Of a stretch of DNA of 64,000 nt, positions 26,574-35,741 are shown piece after piece. The notes beneath the pieces are model-generated. The model had not been told where the DNA came from. It made no database searches and saw only the letters and a program-made list of their open reading frames with translations. Location: contig BPKE01000002.1 of assembly GCA_026004975.1 (NCBI GenBank), forward strand, positions 248,001-312,000. Reading direction: 5' to 3'. The stretch is from Gammaproteobacteria bacterium. Lineage in GTDB: Bacteria; Pseudomonadota; Gammaproteobacteria; HTCC5015. Both the position numbers and the translations under genes were made by a program. Each line of letters begins with the position of its first letter. Within the stretch, counting starts at the first letter, position 1.

Positions 26574-27708
26574 GGGGTGTCCTCCAGGCTGCGCAGCCGG
26601 CCGGCGGCCCAGGTCCGCAGCTCGGCGGTCAGATCTTGGCACGCCAGGCCCTTGCGATAGGCTTCGGCGGCGGCCCGGCGACGCTGCAGCTGCTCCAGCG
26701 ACCAGCCCAGCGCCAACCACCAGGCGCCGCGCGCCGGCTCGGCTTCGACGGCCAACAATTGATGGCGCACCGCCTCGGGCCATTCGCCGAGGCGCTGCAA
26801 CACCGCGGCGTAATACGCGTGCAGGGCCGGGTCGGCCGACGCCATGACGCGCTCGAGCACGCGGCGCGCGGCGGCCGCGTCGCCGCGGTCGAGCTGCCAC
26901 TGGGCGAGCAGCCGGGCATAGGGCAGATGATCCGGCGCCAGGGCCAGGCCCTCGTCGACCAGCCGTTCGGCCTCGGCGATCCGGCCGCGGCGCAGGGCCA
27001 CCGCGATCAGGGCCTCGCGGGCGGCATGAAAATCCGGCTTGGCGGCCAGCGCCGCGGCCAGGTCCGCCGCGGCCGCCTGCTCGCGGCCGGCGGCCAGCGC
27101 CGCCTGGGCGCGGCGGTACAAGGTCTCGGGGCGCGGACGCGCCACCGCCGGCCGATCCTGGGCCGGAGCCGACGGGCGCACATCGTCCGCGGCGGTCTCC
27201 ACAGCGCGTGGCCCGGACGTGCCGGAGACCTCGACCGAGGACTCGCGGGCGGCGGCCGCCCGTCGGGCTTCACCGCCCGCTGCCTGCGCGGCTTCGGGGG
27301 CGGCGTCCGGAGCGACGCCGGCATCCCCGGCCGTGGCGGCGGGCTTCGCGGCGGACGACGGCGCGGGGCCGTGGATCCCACCGCAGCGCCTTTCCGGACT
27401 TCCCCTGCGGCCGCCTGCGGCGCGCCGACCGCGCCCGCCGGACCTGCGTCGGGCGACGGGACGGAGGCAACGACGGCAGCCGATACCGGGCGCGGTGCTG
27501 CGGACGGTCTGCCGCCCTGGGAGGCCGGCAGACCGAGCCGCCACCAGTAAACCAGCCAGCCGAGCACGACGGCGCAGACGAGCAACCATGCCCAAGGGCC
27601 GGCCCGGCCGTCGCCGCCAGGCTCGACCGCCCGCCAGGCCGCCGCCGGCCGCCCGCCCGGGGTCTGGCGGCGCTGCAGGTCGCGCAGCATCTGGTTGATC
27701 ACGCTCAC
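26570..27708 (-). CDS. mshN: MSHA biogenesis protein MshN, frame broken as sequenced
   Basis: The N-terminus MSVINQMLRDLQRRQ and a single membrane helix (WLLVCAVVLGWLVYWW) are in one frame. The TPR part, from about GPAPSSAAKPAATAGD through ALAAKPDFHAAREALIAVALR to LRSLEDTP, is in another frame. The switch lies near 27365-27400 and corresponds to one missing base (or two extra). Joined, it makes an MshN of normal layout. The GTG at 27708 overlaps the mshM stop. MshN is a periplasmic TPR protein of the pilus complex. A sequencing error is more likely than a real mutation because the rest of the operon is intact. Confidence 0.8.
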
Positions 27709-28601
27709 AGCCGGCTCCACATCCACCACACGCCCAACACGGCGCCGGCCAAGCCCAGCGCCCAGCCGACGCGGCGCCACGGCCCCGCCGGCACCTCGAC
27801 GCCCTCGGTGTCGGCGGCGGCCTGGCGGGCCAGCGCCGCATCCACCCGCCAGACGCCCTTGCCGTAGGCGAGCAGCAGGCTCTTGTTGGCGAGGATGTTC
27901 ACCAGCCGCGGGATGCCGCCGCTGGCGCGATGGATGCATTCCACGGCGGCGGGCGTGAACAACGGTTCTCCGCGGTAACCGGCCACCCGCAGGCGGTGCT
28001 CGAGGTAGTGGCCGACCTGGCCCCGGTCCAACGGCGCCAGCCGGTAGGCGTGGACGATGCGCTGACGCAGTTGCCGGTTGCGCGGCCGGGCGAGTTTCTC
28101 GTCCAGCTCCGGCTGGCCGAACAAGACCAGGTGCAGCAGCTTGCCCTTCTCGGTTTCCAGGTTGGACAACAACCGCAGGGCCTCGAGGGTCTGGTCGGGC
28201 ATGGCCTGGACCTCGTCGAGCAACACCACCACCGGCCGGCCGGCGGCGTTGAGCGCGATCAGCCGCTCGGTGAGCCGCTTGAGCAGGGCGTGCTCGTCTT
28301 GGCCGACCGAGTCGATGCCCAGTTCCTCGGCCAGGGCGCGGCGCAGGCCGGCCGGGCTGAGATAAGGATTCGGCAGGTAGGCGGTCTCATAGTCGGCCGC
28401 CAGGCGCTCGAGCAAGGCGCGGCACAGCAGGGTCTTGCCGGTGCCGACCTCGCCGGTGATCTTGACGAAGCCTTCACCCAGGGCGAGGGCCACCAGCACG
28501 ACGTTCAGCGCTTCCTGCTGACCGCGGTGGCAGTACAGGTACGCCGGGTCCGGCGCCAGCGTGAAGGGCAGCTCGTCGAGGCCGAAATGCGCCTGATACA
28601 C
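27705..28601 (-). CDS. mshM: MSHA ATPase MshM (ExeA family)
   Basis: The 298-residue AAA ATPase starts MYQAHFGLDELPFTLAPDP, the classic ExeA/MshM opening. It has Walker A ITGEVGTGKTLLCRALL, Walker B VVVLLDEVQAMP and GQPELDEKLARPRNRQLRQRI. A C-terminal membrane helix (WALGLAGAVLGVWWMW) anchors it. In ExeA this family helps place the secretin. It overlaps mshN and lies 15 bases after mshL. Confidence 0.92.
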   Translation of the reverse strand: MYQAHFGLDELPFTLAPDPAYLYCHRGQQEALNVVLVALALGEGFVKITGEVGTGKTLLCRALLERLAADYETAYLPNPYLSPAGLRRALAEELGIDSVGQDEHALLKRLTERLIALNAAGRPVVVLLDEVQAMPDQTLEALRLLSNLETEKGKLLHLVLFGQPELDEKLARPRNRQLRQRIVHAYRLAPLDRGQVGHYLEHRLRVAGYRGEPLFTPAAVECIHRASGGIPRLVNILANKSLLLAYGKGVWRVDAALARQAAADTEGVEVPAGPWRRVGWALGLAGAVLGVWWMWSRL

Positions 28602-28616
28602 CGCCCCTCCCCGCCC

Positions 28617-30263
28617 TCAGGGCAAGCGCTCACCGATGCGACGCAGCGCCTCGCGCCACGGGGCGTCGTCGTCGGCCGGCACGACCGTCGGCTTGAGCAG
28701 GATGACCAGCTCGCTGCGGCGGTTGTTGCGCTGGGTCTGCTTGAACAAGCTGCCGAGCAGCGGAATGCGGCTCAGTCCCGGCAGACCGCCTCGAACGTCG
28801 CGACTCTGGTTCTGCATCAGCCCGCCGATGACGATCACCTGGCCGCTGCGCGCGCGGACGATGGCGTCGGCCTCGCGCACCGTGCTGAAGGCCAGCGGCA
28901 ACGATTGCGCCTCGCCGCCGACCGTCAGCTCCTTGACCTGGTCGGTGACCTCGCTGATCGAAGGATGGATGTGCAACACCACCTCGCCCCGCTCGTTGAT
29001 CTGCGGGGTGACGTCCAGGGCGATGCCGGAGAAGAACGGCGTGAGCACGATCTGCGGCGTGGTGGTGGTCGTGGTGCCGGTGGTGGTGGTGCTGGCGACC
29101 TCGGTGACGAAAAACTCGTCCGAGCCGACCTTGATCACCGCTTTCTGGTTGTTCACCGTGGACACCCGCGGACTCGACAACACCTTCACGTCGCCCTGGC
29201 GGTTGAGCAGCCGCAGGATGTAGGCGAAATCGTCGGTCACCGTGCCCAGCGCGAACAGGTTGCCGAAACCGCGCTGCAAGTCGGTGCCGGTCAGCCCCGA
29301 GACGGTGAAGCGCCCATCCGGACCGACCAGCTCCGAGCGCCCGTCGAACAGTTGCAGTTGCGCGCCGAAATCGCCCTCGCGGGCCGCCTCCTGGTTGAGC
29401 TTGGCCCAGTTGATGCCCGCCTGGAACTCGTCGTCCAGGCTCACCTCGATGACCTTGGCCTCGATGATCACCTGGCGGTTGAGGCTGGCCTCGGCGCGCT
29501 CGAGGAAGGCTTCCACGTCACGCAGCTCGCCGGGCATGGCGCGCACCACCACCAGTCCCGCCTGCGGGCTGACCACCACGCTGCGGCCCTCGCCCGGCCC
29601 GATGAGGGTTTCGACGGTGGTCTTCAGGTCCGCCCAGAAGTCCGCTTGCGCCTTGGTGACGATCTGGCTGGAGGCCAGCGCCTTGCGCTGGCCGCCGCGC
29701 GGATAGGTTTCGCCGGCCTGGCGCCCGGTTTCGGTGTCGGCGAGCTGCCCGGAGGTGACGCGCACGTTCGATTCGCCGCCGCGCGCGACGTTGAGATAAG
29801 AGACGTCGAAGATCCGCGACTGCAGGCGGGCCGGCAACACGTAGTAACCGGCGGCGGTCTTCTGGTACTCGTAACCGTAGACGTCGCGGGTGATGTTCAA
29901 GACGTCCTCGATGGTGACGTTCTTCAGGTCCAGGCTGATGCGCCCGGTGACCTCCGGGTGCACCACCAGGTTCACGGGCGTGTCGCGCACCAGGCTCATG
30001 AAGAAGGTGCGGGCGTCCATGCGGTGCACGTTGACGTCGAAGCGCTCCTCGGCCGCGGCCGGCGCCGCCGACGGCCGGTAGTCGGGCAGCAACGCCTTTT
30101 CCAGGGCCGGCGGCGGCGCGGCGGGTGCGGCCTCGGGGGCCTGGACGGCCTGCTGCAGCTCGTCCTGGATGCGCGCGAGGGTGTCGTCGTGGCGCGCCGG
30201 GCGCGGGCCGGCGCAGGCCGCCAACAACAGCGGCAAAGCCAAGACGGCGATCGTTTTCTTCAT
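28617..30263 (-). CDS. mshL: MSHA outer-membrane secretin MshL
   Basis: The 548-residue secretin is a lipoprotein (LLLAACAG). N-domains with [18 protein letters not shown] and [21 protein letters not shown] precede the secretin core with [46 protein letters not shown] and [14 protein letters not shown] Thr-rich loop (TTTTGTTTTTT) lies in the gate region. It forms the outer-membrane channel for the pilus. The ATG is preceded by an AAGGAG. Confidence 0.93.
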   Translation of the reverse strand: MKKTIAVLALPLLLAACAGPRPARHDDTLARIQDELQQAVQAPEAAPAAPPPALEKALLPDYRPSAAPAAAEERFDVNVHRMDARTFFMSLVRDTPVNLVVHPEVTGRISLDLKNVTIEDVLNITRDVYGYEYQKTAAGYYVLPARLQSRIFDVSYLNVARGGESNVRVTSGQLADTETGRQAGETYPRGGQRKALASSQIVTKAQADFWADLKTTVETLIGPGEGRSVVVSPQAGLVVVRAMPGELRDVEAFLERAEASLNRQVIIEAKVIEVSLDDEFQAGINWAKLNQEAAREGDFGAQLQLFDGRSELVGPDGRFTVSGLTGTDLQRGFGNLFALGTVTDDFAYILRLLNRQGDVKVLSSPRVSTVNNQKAVIKVGSDEFFVTEVASTTTTGTTTTTTPQIVLTPFFSGIALDVTPQINERGEVVLHIHPSISEVTDQVKELTVGGEAQSLPLAFSTVREADAIVRARSGQVIVIGGLMQNQSRDVRGGLPGLSRIPLLGSLFKQTQRNNRRSELVILLKPTVVPADDDAPWREALRRIGERLP

Positions 30264-30287
30264 GCTCGTTCTCCTTGCCTTCGGCCC

Positions 30288-30599
30288 TCAACGGCGCACG
30301 GACTCGACGGTGCGCAAGACGATGCGGCGGCCGCCGCGCTCCAGCTCCACGGCCCGCTCGGCGATGCGAAGCAGGCGCGCGCCGGCGATGCGCTCGCCCT
30401 CGCGCAGCACCCGGCCGTTGATCACCGCCAGGCGCCGACCGGGCGACACCAGCACCGCCTGCAGGCGCAACGCTGCGGCGCCCGCGGCGGACGGCGCCGC
30501 GGCGCCGTCCGGCCGCATCGGATCGACCAGTGTCTCGGCCGCCGCAACGGTGGCGGACAACGCGGCGCTGAGCAGCAGAACGCCTCTTTTTTCAAACAC
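30288..30599 (-). CDS. mshK: MSHA biogenesis protein MshK
   Basis: The 103-residue protein has a signal peptide and the short MshK/PilP-like pattern ETLVDPMRP, LRLQAVLVSPGRRLAVINGRVLREGERI. It is probably a periplasmic link between the inner-membrane complex and the secretin. It overlaps mshJ by 8 bases. Confidence 0.85.
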   Translation of the reverse strand: MFEKRGVLLLSAALSATVAAAETLVDPMRPDGAAAPSAAGAAALRLQAVLVSPGRRLAVINGRVLREGERIAGARLLRIAERAVELERGGRRIVLRTVESVRR

Positions 30600-31266
30600 C
30601 GAGCCATTCCTCCGCGACGCTCAGGGTCTCGAGGCGCAGGCGCACGCGCACGCGCGGCGCGCCGTCCTCCAGGGCATCGATCTGCAGGCTGTGCCAGCGG
30701 AATTTCCACGGCAGGCGCTCCAGGCGCCGCACGTATTCGAGCGCACCCAGATAATCCCCGTCGAACTCGAGCACCACCGGGTGCAGCCAGACGCCGGAGG
30801 GTTCGGCCGGCGGGCGCCCGCCCTCGGCGGGGGCGAGCGGATCGACCGGCGGCAGGCTCTCCAGCCGGCGCAGAACCAGGCCGTGGCGCTGCTCGAACAT
30901 GCCCCCCAGCACCCGCAGCATCTCTTCGGGCGCGACGAAAGCGAGGGTCTGTTCGCCCAGCGCGCGCTCGACCTCGGCCAGTTCTCGCCGCCGTCGTTCG
31001 AGGCGCGCCTGCAAGGCGGCGTCCGGCGCCTCGGACAGCGCGCGCTCGAAGGCGTTGCGCTGCGCCTCGAGCGCGGTGATCTGGGCCTGCAAGGTGGCGT
31101 GTTGCGCCTCGGCGGCCCGCAGCCGCGACTGCAGCGGCCGCCAGAACACGGCGTCCCAGGCCGCCCACAGGGCGACGAACAGGGTGACGGTGAGGATCAC
31201 CCGCTCGCGCCCGCTGAGCGCATCGAAACGCTCGGCGAGCCGCCGGAGGTGCTGCGCCGCTTTCAT
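30592..31266 (-). CDS. mshJ: MSHA biogenesis protein MshJ (PilO-like)
   Basis: The 224-residue protein has a short cytoplasmic start (FDALSGRERVILTVTLFVALWAAW contains the membrane helix), a long coiled coil (RAAEAQHATLQAQITALEAQ) and a ferredoxin-like C-terminus with FDGDYLGALEYVRRLERLPWKF. This is the PilO/MshJ layout. It overlaps mshI2 by 4 bases. Confidence 0.88.
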   Translation of the reverse strand: MKAAQHLRRLAERFDALSGRERVILTVTLFVALWAAWDAVFWRPLQSRLRAAEAQHATLQAQITALEAQRNAFERALSEAPDAALQARLERRRRELAEVERALGEQTLAFVAPEEMLRVLGGMFEQRHGLVLRRLESLPPVDPLAPAEGGRPPAEPSGVWLHPVVLEFDGDYLGALEYVRRLERLPWKFRWHSLQIDALEDGAPRVRVRLRLETLSVAEEWLGV

Positions 31267-31892
31267 CGACGACCCGCCCCCGGCCGCCCGGCCGCGACCG
31301 GCTCGCCCAGCGTGGCGAGCACGAAGTCCAAGGGCCCTTCGGCCGCCTCGCTGTCCATGCTGACCCGACGGAAGCGCCGGCCGTCATAGGCCGGCTCCTC
31401 GCCCAGGCCGTTCAGCCAGCGCACCAACAGCGCCGGGTCGTGGGTGCGGCCGGCGAGCAGCAGTGCGGCACCGCCGTCCTCGATCCACAACTGGGTCAAC
31501 CACAGCCCCCGCACCGGCCGGCGCGCCGGCCCGGCGAGCAACTCCGAGAACGGCGCCGCCGCCGGCGCACCGGCGGCGGCCACCCAGTCCAGCACCCGTT
31601 TGCGTGCCGCCAGCGCCCGCTCGGTGTCGGCCAAGGCCCGCTCCAGGGCCGGGTCGGGGCGGCGGTTCTCGACCCGCGGGCGCAAGGCATCCACCTCGGC
31701 CTGCAGCCGGTCACGGGCGGCCTGCGCGACCGCCGCCGCGGCCTCGGCGCGCCCGGCGCGCCAGCCTTGCAGCCCGGCCAGGAGGGCAAACAGCACCGCG
31801 GCGGCGAGCAGGGCCGGGAACACCCGCCGCGCCGGCCAGGACACCCGCCGCGGCCGGAACCGCGGATCGTACAGATCGACCACCTGCTTCAT
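31263..31892 (-). CDS. mshI2: MSHA biogenesis protein MshI2 (PilN-like)
   Basis: The 209-residue protein starts KQVVDLYDPRFRPRR, close to the conserved PilN/MshI2 opening, then one membrane helix and a periplasmic domain with LWLTQLWIEDGGAALLLAGRTHDPALLVRWLNGL. It overlaps both mshI (4 bases) and mshJ. Confidence 0.82.
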   Translation of the reverse strand: MKQVVDLYDPRFRPRRVSWPARRVFPALLAAAVLFALLAGLQGWRAGRAEAAAAVAQAARDRLQAEVDALRPRVENRRPDPALERALADTERALAARKRVLDWVAAAGAPAAAPFSELLAGPARRPVRGLWLTQLWIEDGGAALLLAGRTHDPALLVRWLNGLGEEPAYDGRRFRRVSMDSEAAEGPLDFVLATLGEPVAAGRPGAGRR

Positions 31893-32803
31893 CGTCGCCC
31901 CGCCTCTCGGCGCGCGCGCAGCGCCGCGCCCACCGCATACAATCCGCGGCCGTCGGCCGCTTCTTCCACGTCGACGCGAACCTCGGGCAGGCGCTCGGGC
32001 AGCAACGGTTCGACGGCAAGGCTCAGTTGCGCGTTCAGGTACATCAAGGCTTCGCCGCTCAGCCGGTCCCCGGGATACACCAGCAAGCGCGCCGGCAGCG
32101 GCTGCAGGACGTGACGCTCGTAGTAGTCCAGGGAACGCTGCACTTCCAACACCACCCGGTCCCAGGTCGCCTCGTCGCCGTCGGCCAGCGCCGCCCAGCC
32201 CAGTTCCAGGCGGCGGGCGAGATAGAACCATTCCCCACGGTAGACGCCGAGCAGGCCGTCCTCGCCGTGCAGGGCGAGCACCGCCACCCCTTGCGCCTCG
32301 GCGTCGAACACCGCCGCCACCTCGCGCAAGGCGAGCTCGGCGATGTCGATGGCGACGAGGTCCAAGCCCGCATCGCGCACGGCCCGCACCAGACGGCCGA
32401 CGTCGCCGGCGCGCGCCACCACCGCCCACAGCGCCCGTTCGCCGCCGCGCTGCGCCGCCTCGGGCAACTCGAACGCGTCCACCACCGCCTCGTCCAGCGG
32501 AAAATCGATCAGCTCGCGGACCTTGAAGCGCGCCGCTTCGCGCAGCTCCTCGGCCGGCAGCGGCGGCAGGTGCAAGGGAAAGAGCTGATAGCGCTCCGGC
32601 GGCATCACCAGCACCGCGGCGGCGCCCTCCAGCTTCTCGCGCTCGGCCAGGTCGGCGAGGGCCCGCTCGGCGCCGCCGCCGGCCGCGCGCAGGCGCAGCC
32701 GCCCGTCGGCGCCCCAGGCCGCGACCAAGACTTCGTCGCCTTCGATCTCGATGCCGACGCCCGGCCGGCGACGGCCGAACGCGGCGCCCAAACCCCCGAA
32801 CAT
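31889..32803 (-). CDS. mshI: MSHA biogenesis protein MshI (PilM-like)
   Basis: The 304-residue cytoplasmic protein resembles PilM/MshI actin-like ATPases: GVGIEIEGDEVLVAAWG, VMPPERYQLFPLHLPPLPAEELREAARFKVRELIDFPLDEAVVDAF and LDYYERHVLQPLPARLLV. The ATG at 32803 has GAAGAGGG upstream and gives the usual MF start; ATGs at 32839 and 32872 are less likely. It is the first gene of the pilus operon, 90 bases after the GGDEF gene. Confidence 0.85.
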   Translation of the reverse strand: MFGGLGAAFGRRRPGVGIEIEGDEVLVAAWGADGRLRLRAAGGGAERALADLAEREKLEGAAAVLVMPPERYQLFPLHLPPLPAEELREAARFKVRELIDFPLDEAVVDAFELPEAAQRGGERALWAVVARAGDVGRLVRAVRDAGLDLVAIDIAELALREVAAVFDAEAQGVAVLALHGEDGLLGVYRGEWFYLARRLELGWAALADGDEATWDRVVLEVQRSLDYYERHVLQPLPARLLVYPGDRLSGEALMYLNAQLSLAVEPLLPERLPEVRVDVEEAADGRGLYAVGAALRARREAGRR

Positions 32804-32893
32804 GTGTGCCCTCTTCCCGGCCTCGACGCCCCGACTCATCGGCCGCGCGAGGCGATTCTTGAAACGGTCCAAGTCGAAACCGCGCGACCCGGT

Positions 32894-33628
32894 TCAAAAT
32901 GCCGTCGAATCCCCGACCGCGTCGCACACGACGATGCAACCGCCGCCGCGCCGTTTGGCTTCGGCCACCGCGTCGGTGGCGGCGGCGAGCAAGGCGTCCA
33001 GCGACACGCCTTCACCTTCGGCCGTCTTCACACCGATCGAGGCGGAAAACCGGATCTCCTCACCGCCGTATGCGACGACCGTCTCTTCGAGCGCATCGAG
33101 CAGGCGGCTGGCGAACGCCACCAGGTCGATCTTGTCCGATTCGGGCAGCAAGCACATGAACTCGGCGCCGCCCATGCGCGCGACGATGTCCATCGCCCGC
33201 AGCTCGTTCAGGCAGGTGTTGGCGACCGCCTGCAGGACGGCGTCGCCGGCGCGTTGGCCGTGCCGCTCGTTGATGTGCTTGAGCCCATCGACGGTGACCG
33301 CCACCAGCGCGAAGGGCGTGCCGTAACGCTGCGCCTTGGCCAACTCGCGCTCGGCCTGCTCGAGGAAGAACCTGCGGTTGTAGACATCCGTCAGGTCGTC
33401 GACGATGGACAAGGCACGCAGCTTCTCGGCCGCGCGGTCCTGGCGTCGCGCGCGCAGCAACAGCGCCGCCACGATGCCGGCCCCGAGCAGCGCGGCGAGC
33501 CCCGCCGCCAGCATCGGCGACGCGCCCGCCGCGGCGTACACCGCGGCGGCCAGGACGAGCGCCGTGAGCGGCACCGGCCAGAACCAGGCCCAGGCGCGGA
33601 TGCGCAAACCGTCAGGCAAGCCGCTCAT
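32894..33628 (-). CDS. Degenerate GGDEF protein with intact inhibitory site
   Basis: The 244-residue protein has two membrane helices and a GGDEF domain. The signature is GGAEF (153-157), so the metal-binding third residue is Ala. The first Asp of DxD is Thr112 and the ND pair is NE (120-121), so diguanylate cyclase activity is not expected. The inhibitory site RAMD (144-147) is intact and spaced normally, which suggests c-di-GMP binding. It lies directly upstream of the MSHA operon, where MshH (itself a degenerate GGDEF-EAL protein) sits in Vibrio. It overlaps the end of yihY. Confidence 0.88.
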   Translation of the reverse strand: MSGLPDGLRIRAWAWFWPVPLTALVLAAAVYAAAGASPMLAAGLAALLGAGIVAALLLRARRQDRAAEKLRALSIVDDLTDVYNRRFFLEQAERELAKAQRYGTPFALVAVTVDGLKHINERHGQRAGDAVLQAVANTCLNELRAMDIVARMGGAEFMCLLPESDKIDLVAFASRLLDALEETVVAYGGEEIRFSASIGVKTAEGEGVSLDALLAAATDAVAEAKRRGGGCIVVCDAVGDSTAF

Positions 33629-34947
33629 CGTCGCCTCGGATCCCCTTCGAAGTGTCCATGGCCGCGGCCGCGTCTTCCCCTTGCGCCAGATCGCGCAAGC
33701 TTAACCGAGACAGGCATTCGTGCAAACACTGATCGTAGCGTGCGCGCAATGCGCGCACGACCGCCGCTTCCGGCGCGCGCGCCGCGTGCACGGCGCGGTA
33801 CAACTCGAGGGCGTCGTGCCGCTCGGGCGGTGACAGCGGCAGGAACACGCCCGGGGCCTCCACCCGCTCGTCCAGCCAACCCGTCCGGCTCAACAGGGCC
33901 AGCGCGTCCTCGACCTGCTGTTCATCCAGGTCCAGCTCCAGGGCCAGCACGGTGGCGGCCGCGCCGCCGCGGTCGGCGTACCAGGCGCGGGCGACGGCGG
34001 CGTACACCGCCAGCGCCGTCCATTCGTCCACCCAGACCGGCGCGGCGACCTGCGGCGGCCGCCGCAAGCGCCGCGGGTGTTGCACGAAGTAGGCGAACTG
34101 CGCGCCGATCAACAGGATCAACCAGTTGAGGTAGATCCACAGCATGCCGAGGATGAGCACGGCGAAGCCCGAATAGATGGCCGTGTAACGCCCCGCCTGG
34201 CCGACGAAGGTGGTGAACACCCAACCCGCACTCTGCCAGAGCAGGCCCGCGGCCAGACCGCCCGCCAGCGCGGCGCGCCAGCGCACCGCCGTGTTCGGCA
34301 AAAACACGTAGAGGAACGTGAACGCGGCGATCACCAGCAGGTAGGGCAGCAGGAACAGCAGGGTGCGGTAGAGGGCGCCGATCGGCGCCAGCGCCAACAG
34401 CCCCTCCGCCCCGGCGCCGCGCAAGCAGCGTCGCGCTCAGCCCCACGGCCGTGAACAGCAACACCGGGCCGACGAACAGCACGCTCAGATAATCGGCCAT
34501 GCGCCGCAGCAAGGCGCGGCGGCGGCGCAGACGCCAGATGTCGTTGAACGCCGCTTCGATCTTCTGCAGCAAGGACAGGACGCCGTAGAACAGCAACAAC
34601 ACCCCGGCCGAGCCCAGCACGCCGACGCGCACGTTGTCGACGAAGGCGATGATGCGCCCGACCAGCGCTTCGCGCGCCTCGCCCAGCGGCGCCAGCCACT
34701 GCAGCAGCAACGGCCGCACCATGTCGTGCGCGCCCAGGCCCTTGAGCACCGAGAAGCTCACCGCGAGCAGCGGCACGATGGCCAGCAAGGTGGTGAAGGC
34801 CAGCCCGGCGGCGCGCAGCCCCAGGCCGCCGTGGCCGATTTCATGGCCCAGATGCACGGCGAGGCGCAAGGCCCCGAGCAGGCGCGGCCGGCGGCGCAGC
34901 GCCGGCGGCGGGCGTTCCCACAAGCCCTCGGTCAGCCCCACGCGCAT
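33612..34947 (-). CDS. yihY: YihY/BrkB family inner-membrane protein, frame broken as sequenced
   Basis: The N-terminal half (LGLRAAGLAFTTLLAIVPLLAV, FYGVLSLLQKIEAAFNDIWRL, LLFTAVGLSATLLA) and the C-terminal half (YRTLLFLLPYLLVIAAFTFLYVFLPNT, QAGRYTAIYSGFAVLILGMLWIYLNWLILLIGAQFAY) are in different frames. The switch lies near 34405-34425. Together they form a six-helix YihY/BrkB protein. A cytoplasmic C-terminal extension of about 140 residues looks like a winged-helix domain. The ATG at 34947 overlaps the DUF815 stop. Function is unknown; the old RNase BN label does not apply. Confidence 0.82.
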
Positions 34948-35741
34948 CACCACGCGGCGCCGCGGCGCCGCAGGAAACGCCGCGCGACCCGACCGCTGTG
35001 TGCGCCGGCCAGGCGCGCGAAGTCGAGGGCCTGCCGGTGCAAGGCGTCCCGCGCCGCCTCGTCGGGCGCGGGCGCGAGGTGGTCGATCAGGGCCAGGTAC
35101 TGACGCTGGCTGAACGGGTAGAAACCGAGACGCAGACCGAAACGGTCGGCCAGCGCCAGGCGGTCCTCGACGGCGTCGCCGGGGTGGATCTCGTCGTCCA
35201 CGGTGCGCGGCGCGGCCCGGTTGTCGGCCATCGGCTCGGGCACGAGGTGGCGCCGGTTGCTGGTCGCGTAGAGCCGCACGTTGTCCGGGGCGCACTCGAT
35301 GCCGCCCTCGAGCGCGCGCTTGAGGGCGCGCGCCGCCCGCTCCTCGCCGCCGAAGCCGATGTCGTCGCAGAAGACGATGAAGGCATGGGGGGCCTCGGCC
35401 AGGGCGTCGAACACTTCGGGCAGCATGTCCAGCGCCTCGTCGTCGATCTGCACCAGGCGCAAGGGGGTGTCGGCAAGGGCGTTGAACACCGCCTTGACCA
35501 GCGACGACTTGCCGGTGCCGCGCGCCCCCCAGAGCAACGCGTGCTCGGCCCCGCGACCCTCCAGCAAGCGGCGGGTATTGTCGAACAGGGCGTCGCGCTG
35601 CGCGTCGAGGCCGTACAGATCCGCCGGGCGCACCGGGTCGATGCGCGTCACGGGCCGCCACAGGCCGCTCCACGGACGCCACACCGCGGCGCGGTGGGCG
35701 GCCCAGTCGAACGCTTCGAGCGTCTTCACGCCGGACTCCAT
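34947..35741 (-). CDS. DUF815 family AAA ATPase
   Basis: The 264-residue ATPase has a clear Walker A, LLWGARGTGKSSLVKAVF, Walker B-like HAFIVFCDDIGF, and the family words RLYATSNRRHLVPEPMADN and RFGLRLGFYPFSQRQYL. This matches DUF815, whose function is unknown. It overlaps the SAM hydrolase gene by 16 bases upstream and yihY downstream, so the three are probably co-transcribed. Confidence 0.88.
   Translation of the reverse strand: MESGVKTLEAFDWAAHRAAVWRPWSGLWRPVTRIDPVRPADLYGLDAQRDALFDNTRRLLEGRGAEHALLWGARGTGKSSLVKAVFNALADTPLRLVQIDDEALDMLPEVFDALAEAPHAFIVFCDDIGFGGEERAARALKRALEGGIECAPDNVRLYATSNRRHLVPEPMADNRAAPRTVDDEIHPGDAVEDRLALADRFGLRLGFYPFSQRQYLALIDHLAPAPDEAARDALHRQALDFARLAGAHSGRVARRFLRRRGAAW

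Noticed and set aside
27007-27939. A separate gene starting near MSVINQML and ending early
   Set aside because: Its start is the MshN N-terminus. It becomes Arg/Pro-rich nonsense exactly where the MshN continuation appears in the next frame, so it is one gene with a frameshift.
29040-29110. GTGGTGGTC-like tandem repeats
   Set aside because: They encode the Thr-rich loop of MshL in frame. There are no spacers, so this is neither a CRISPR nor a regulatory array.
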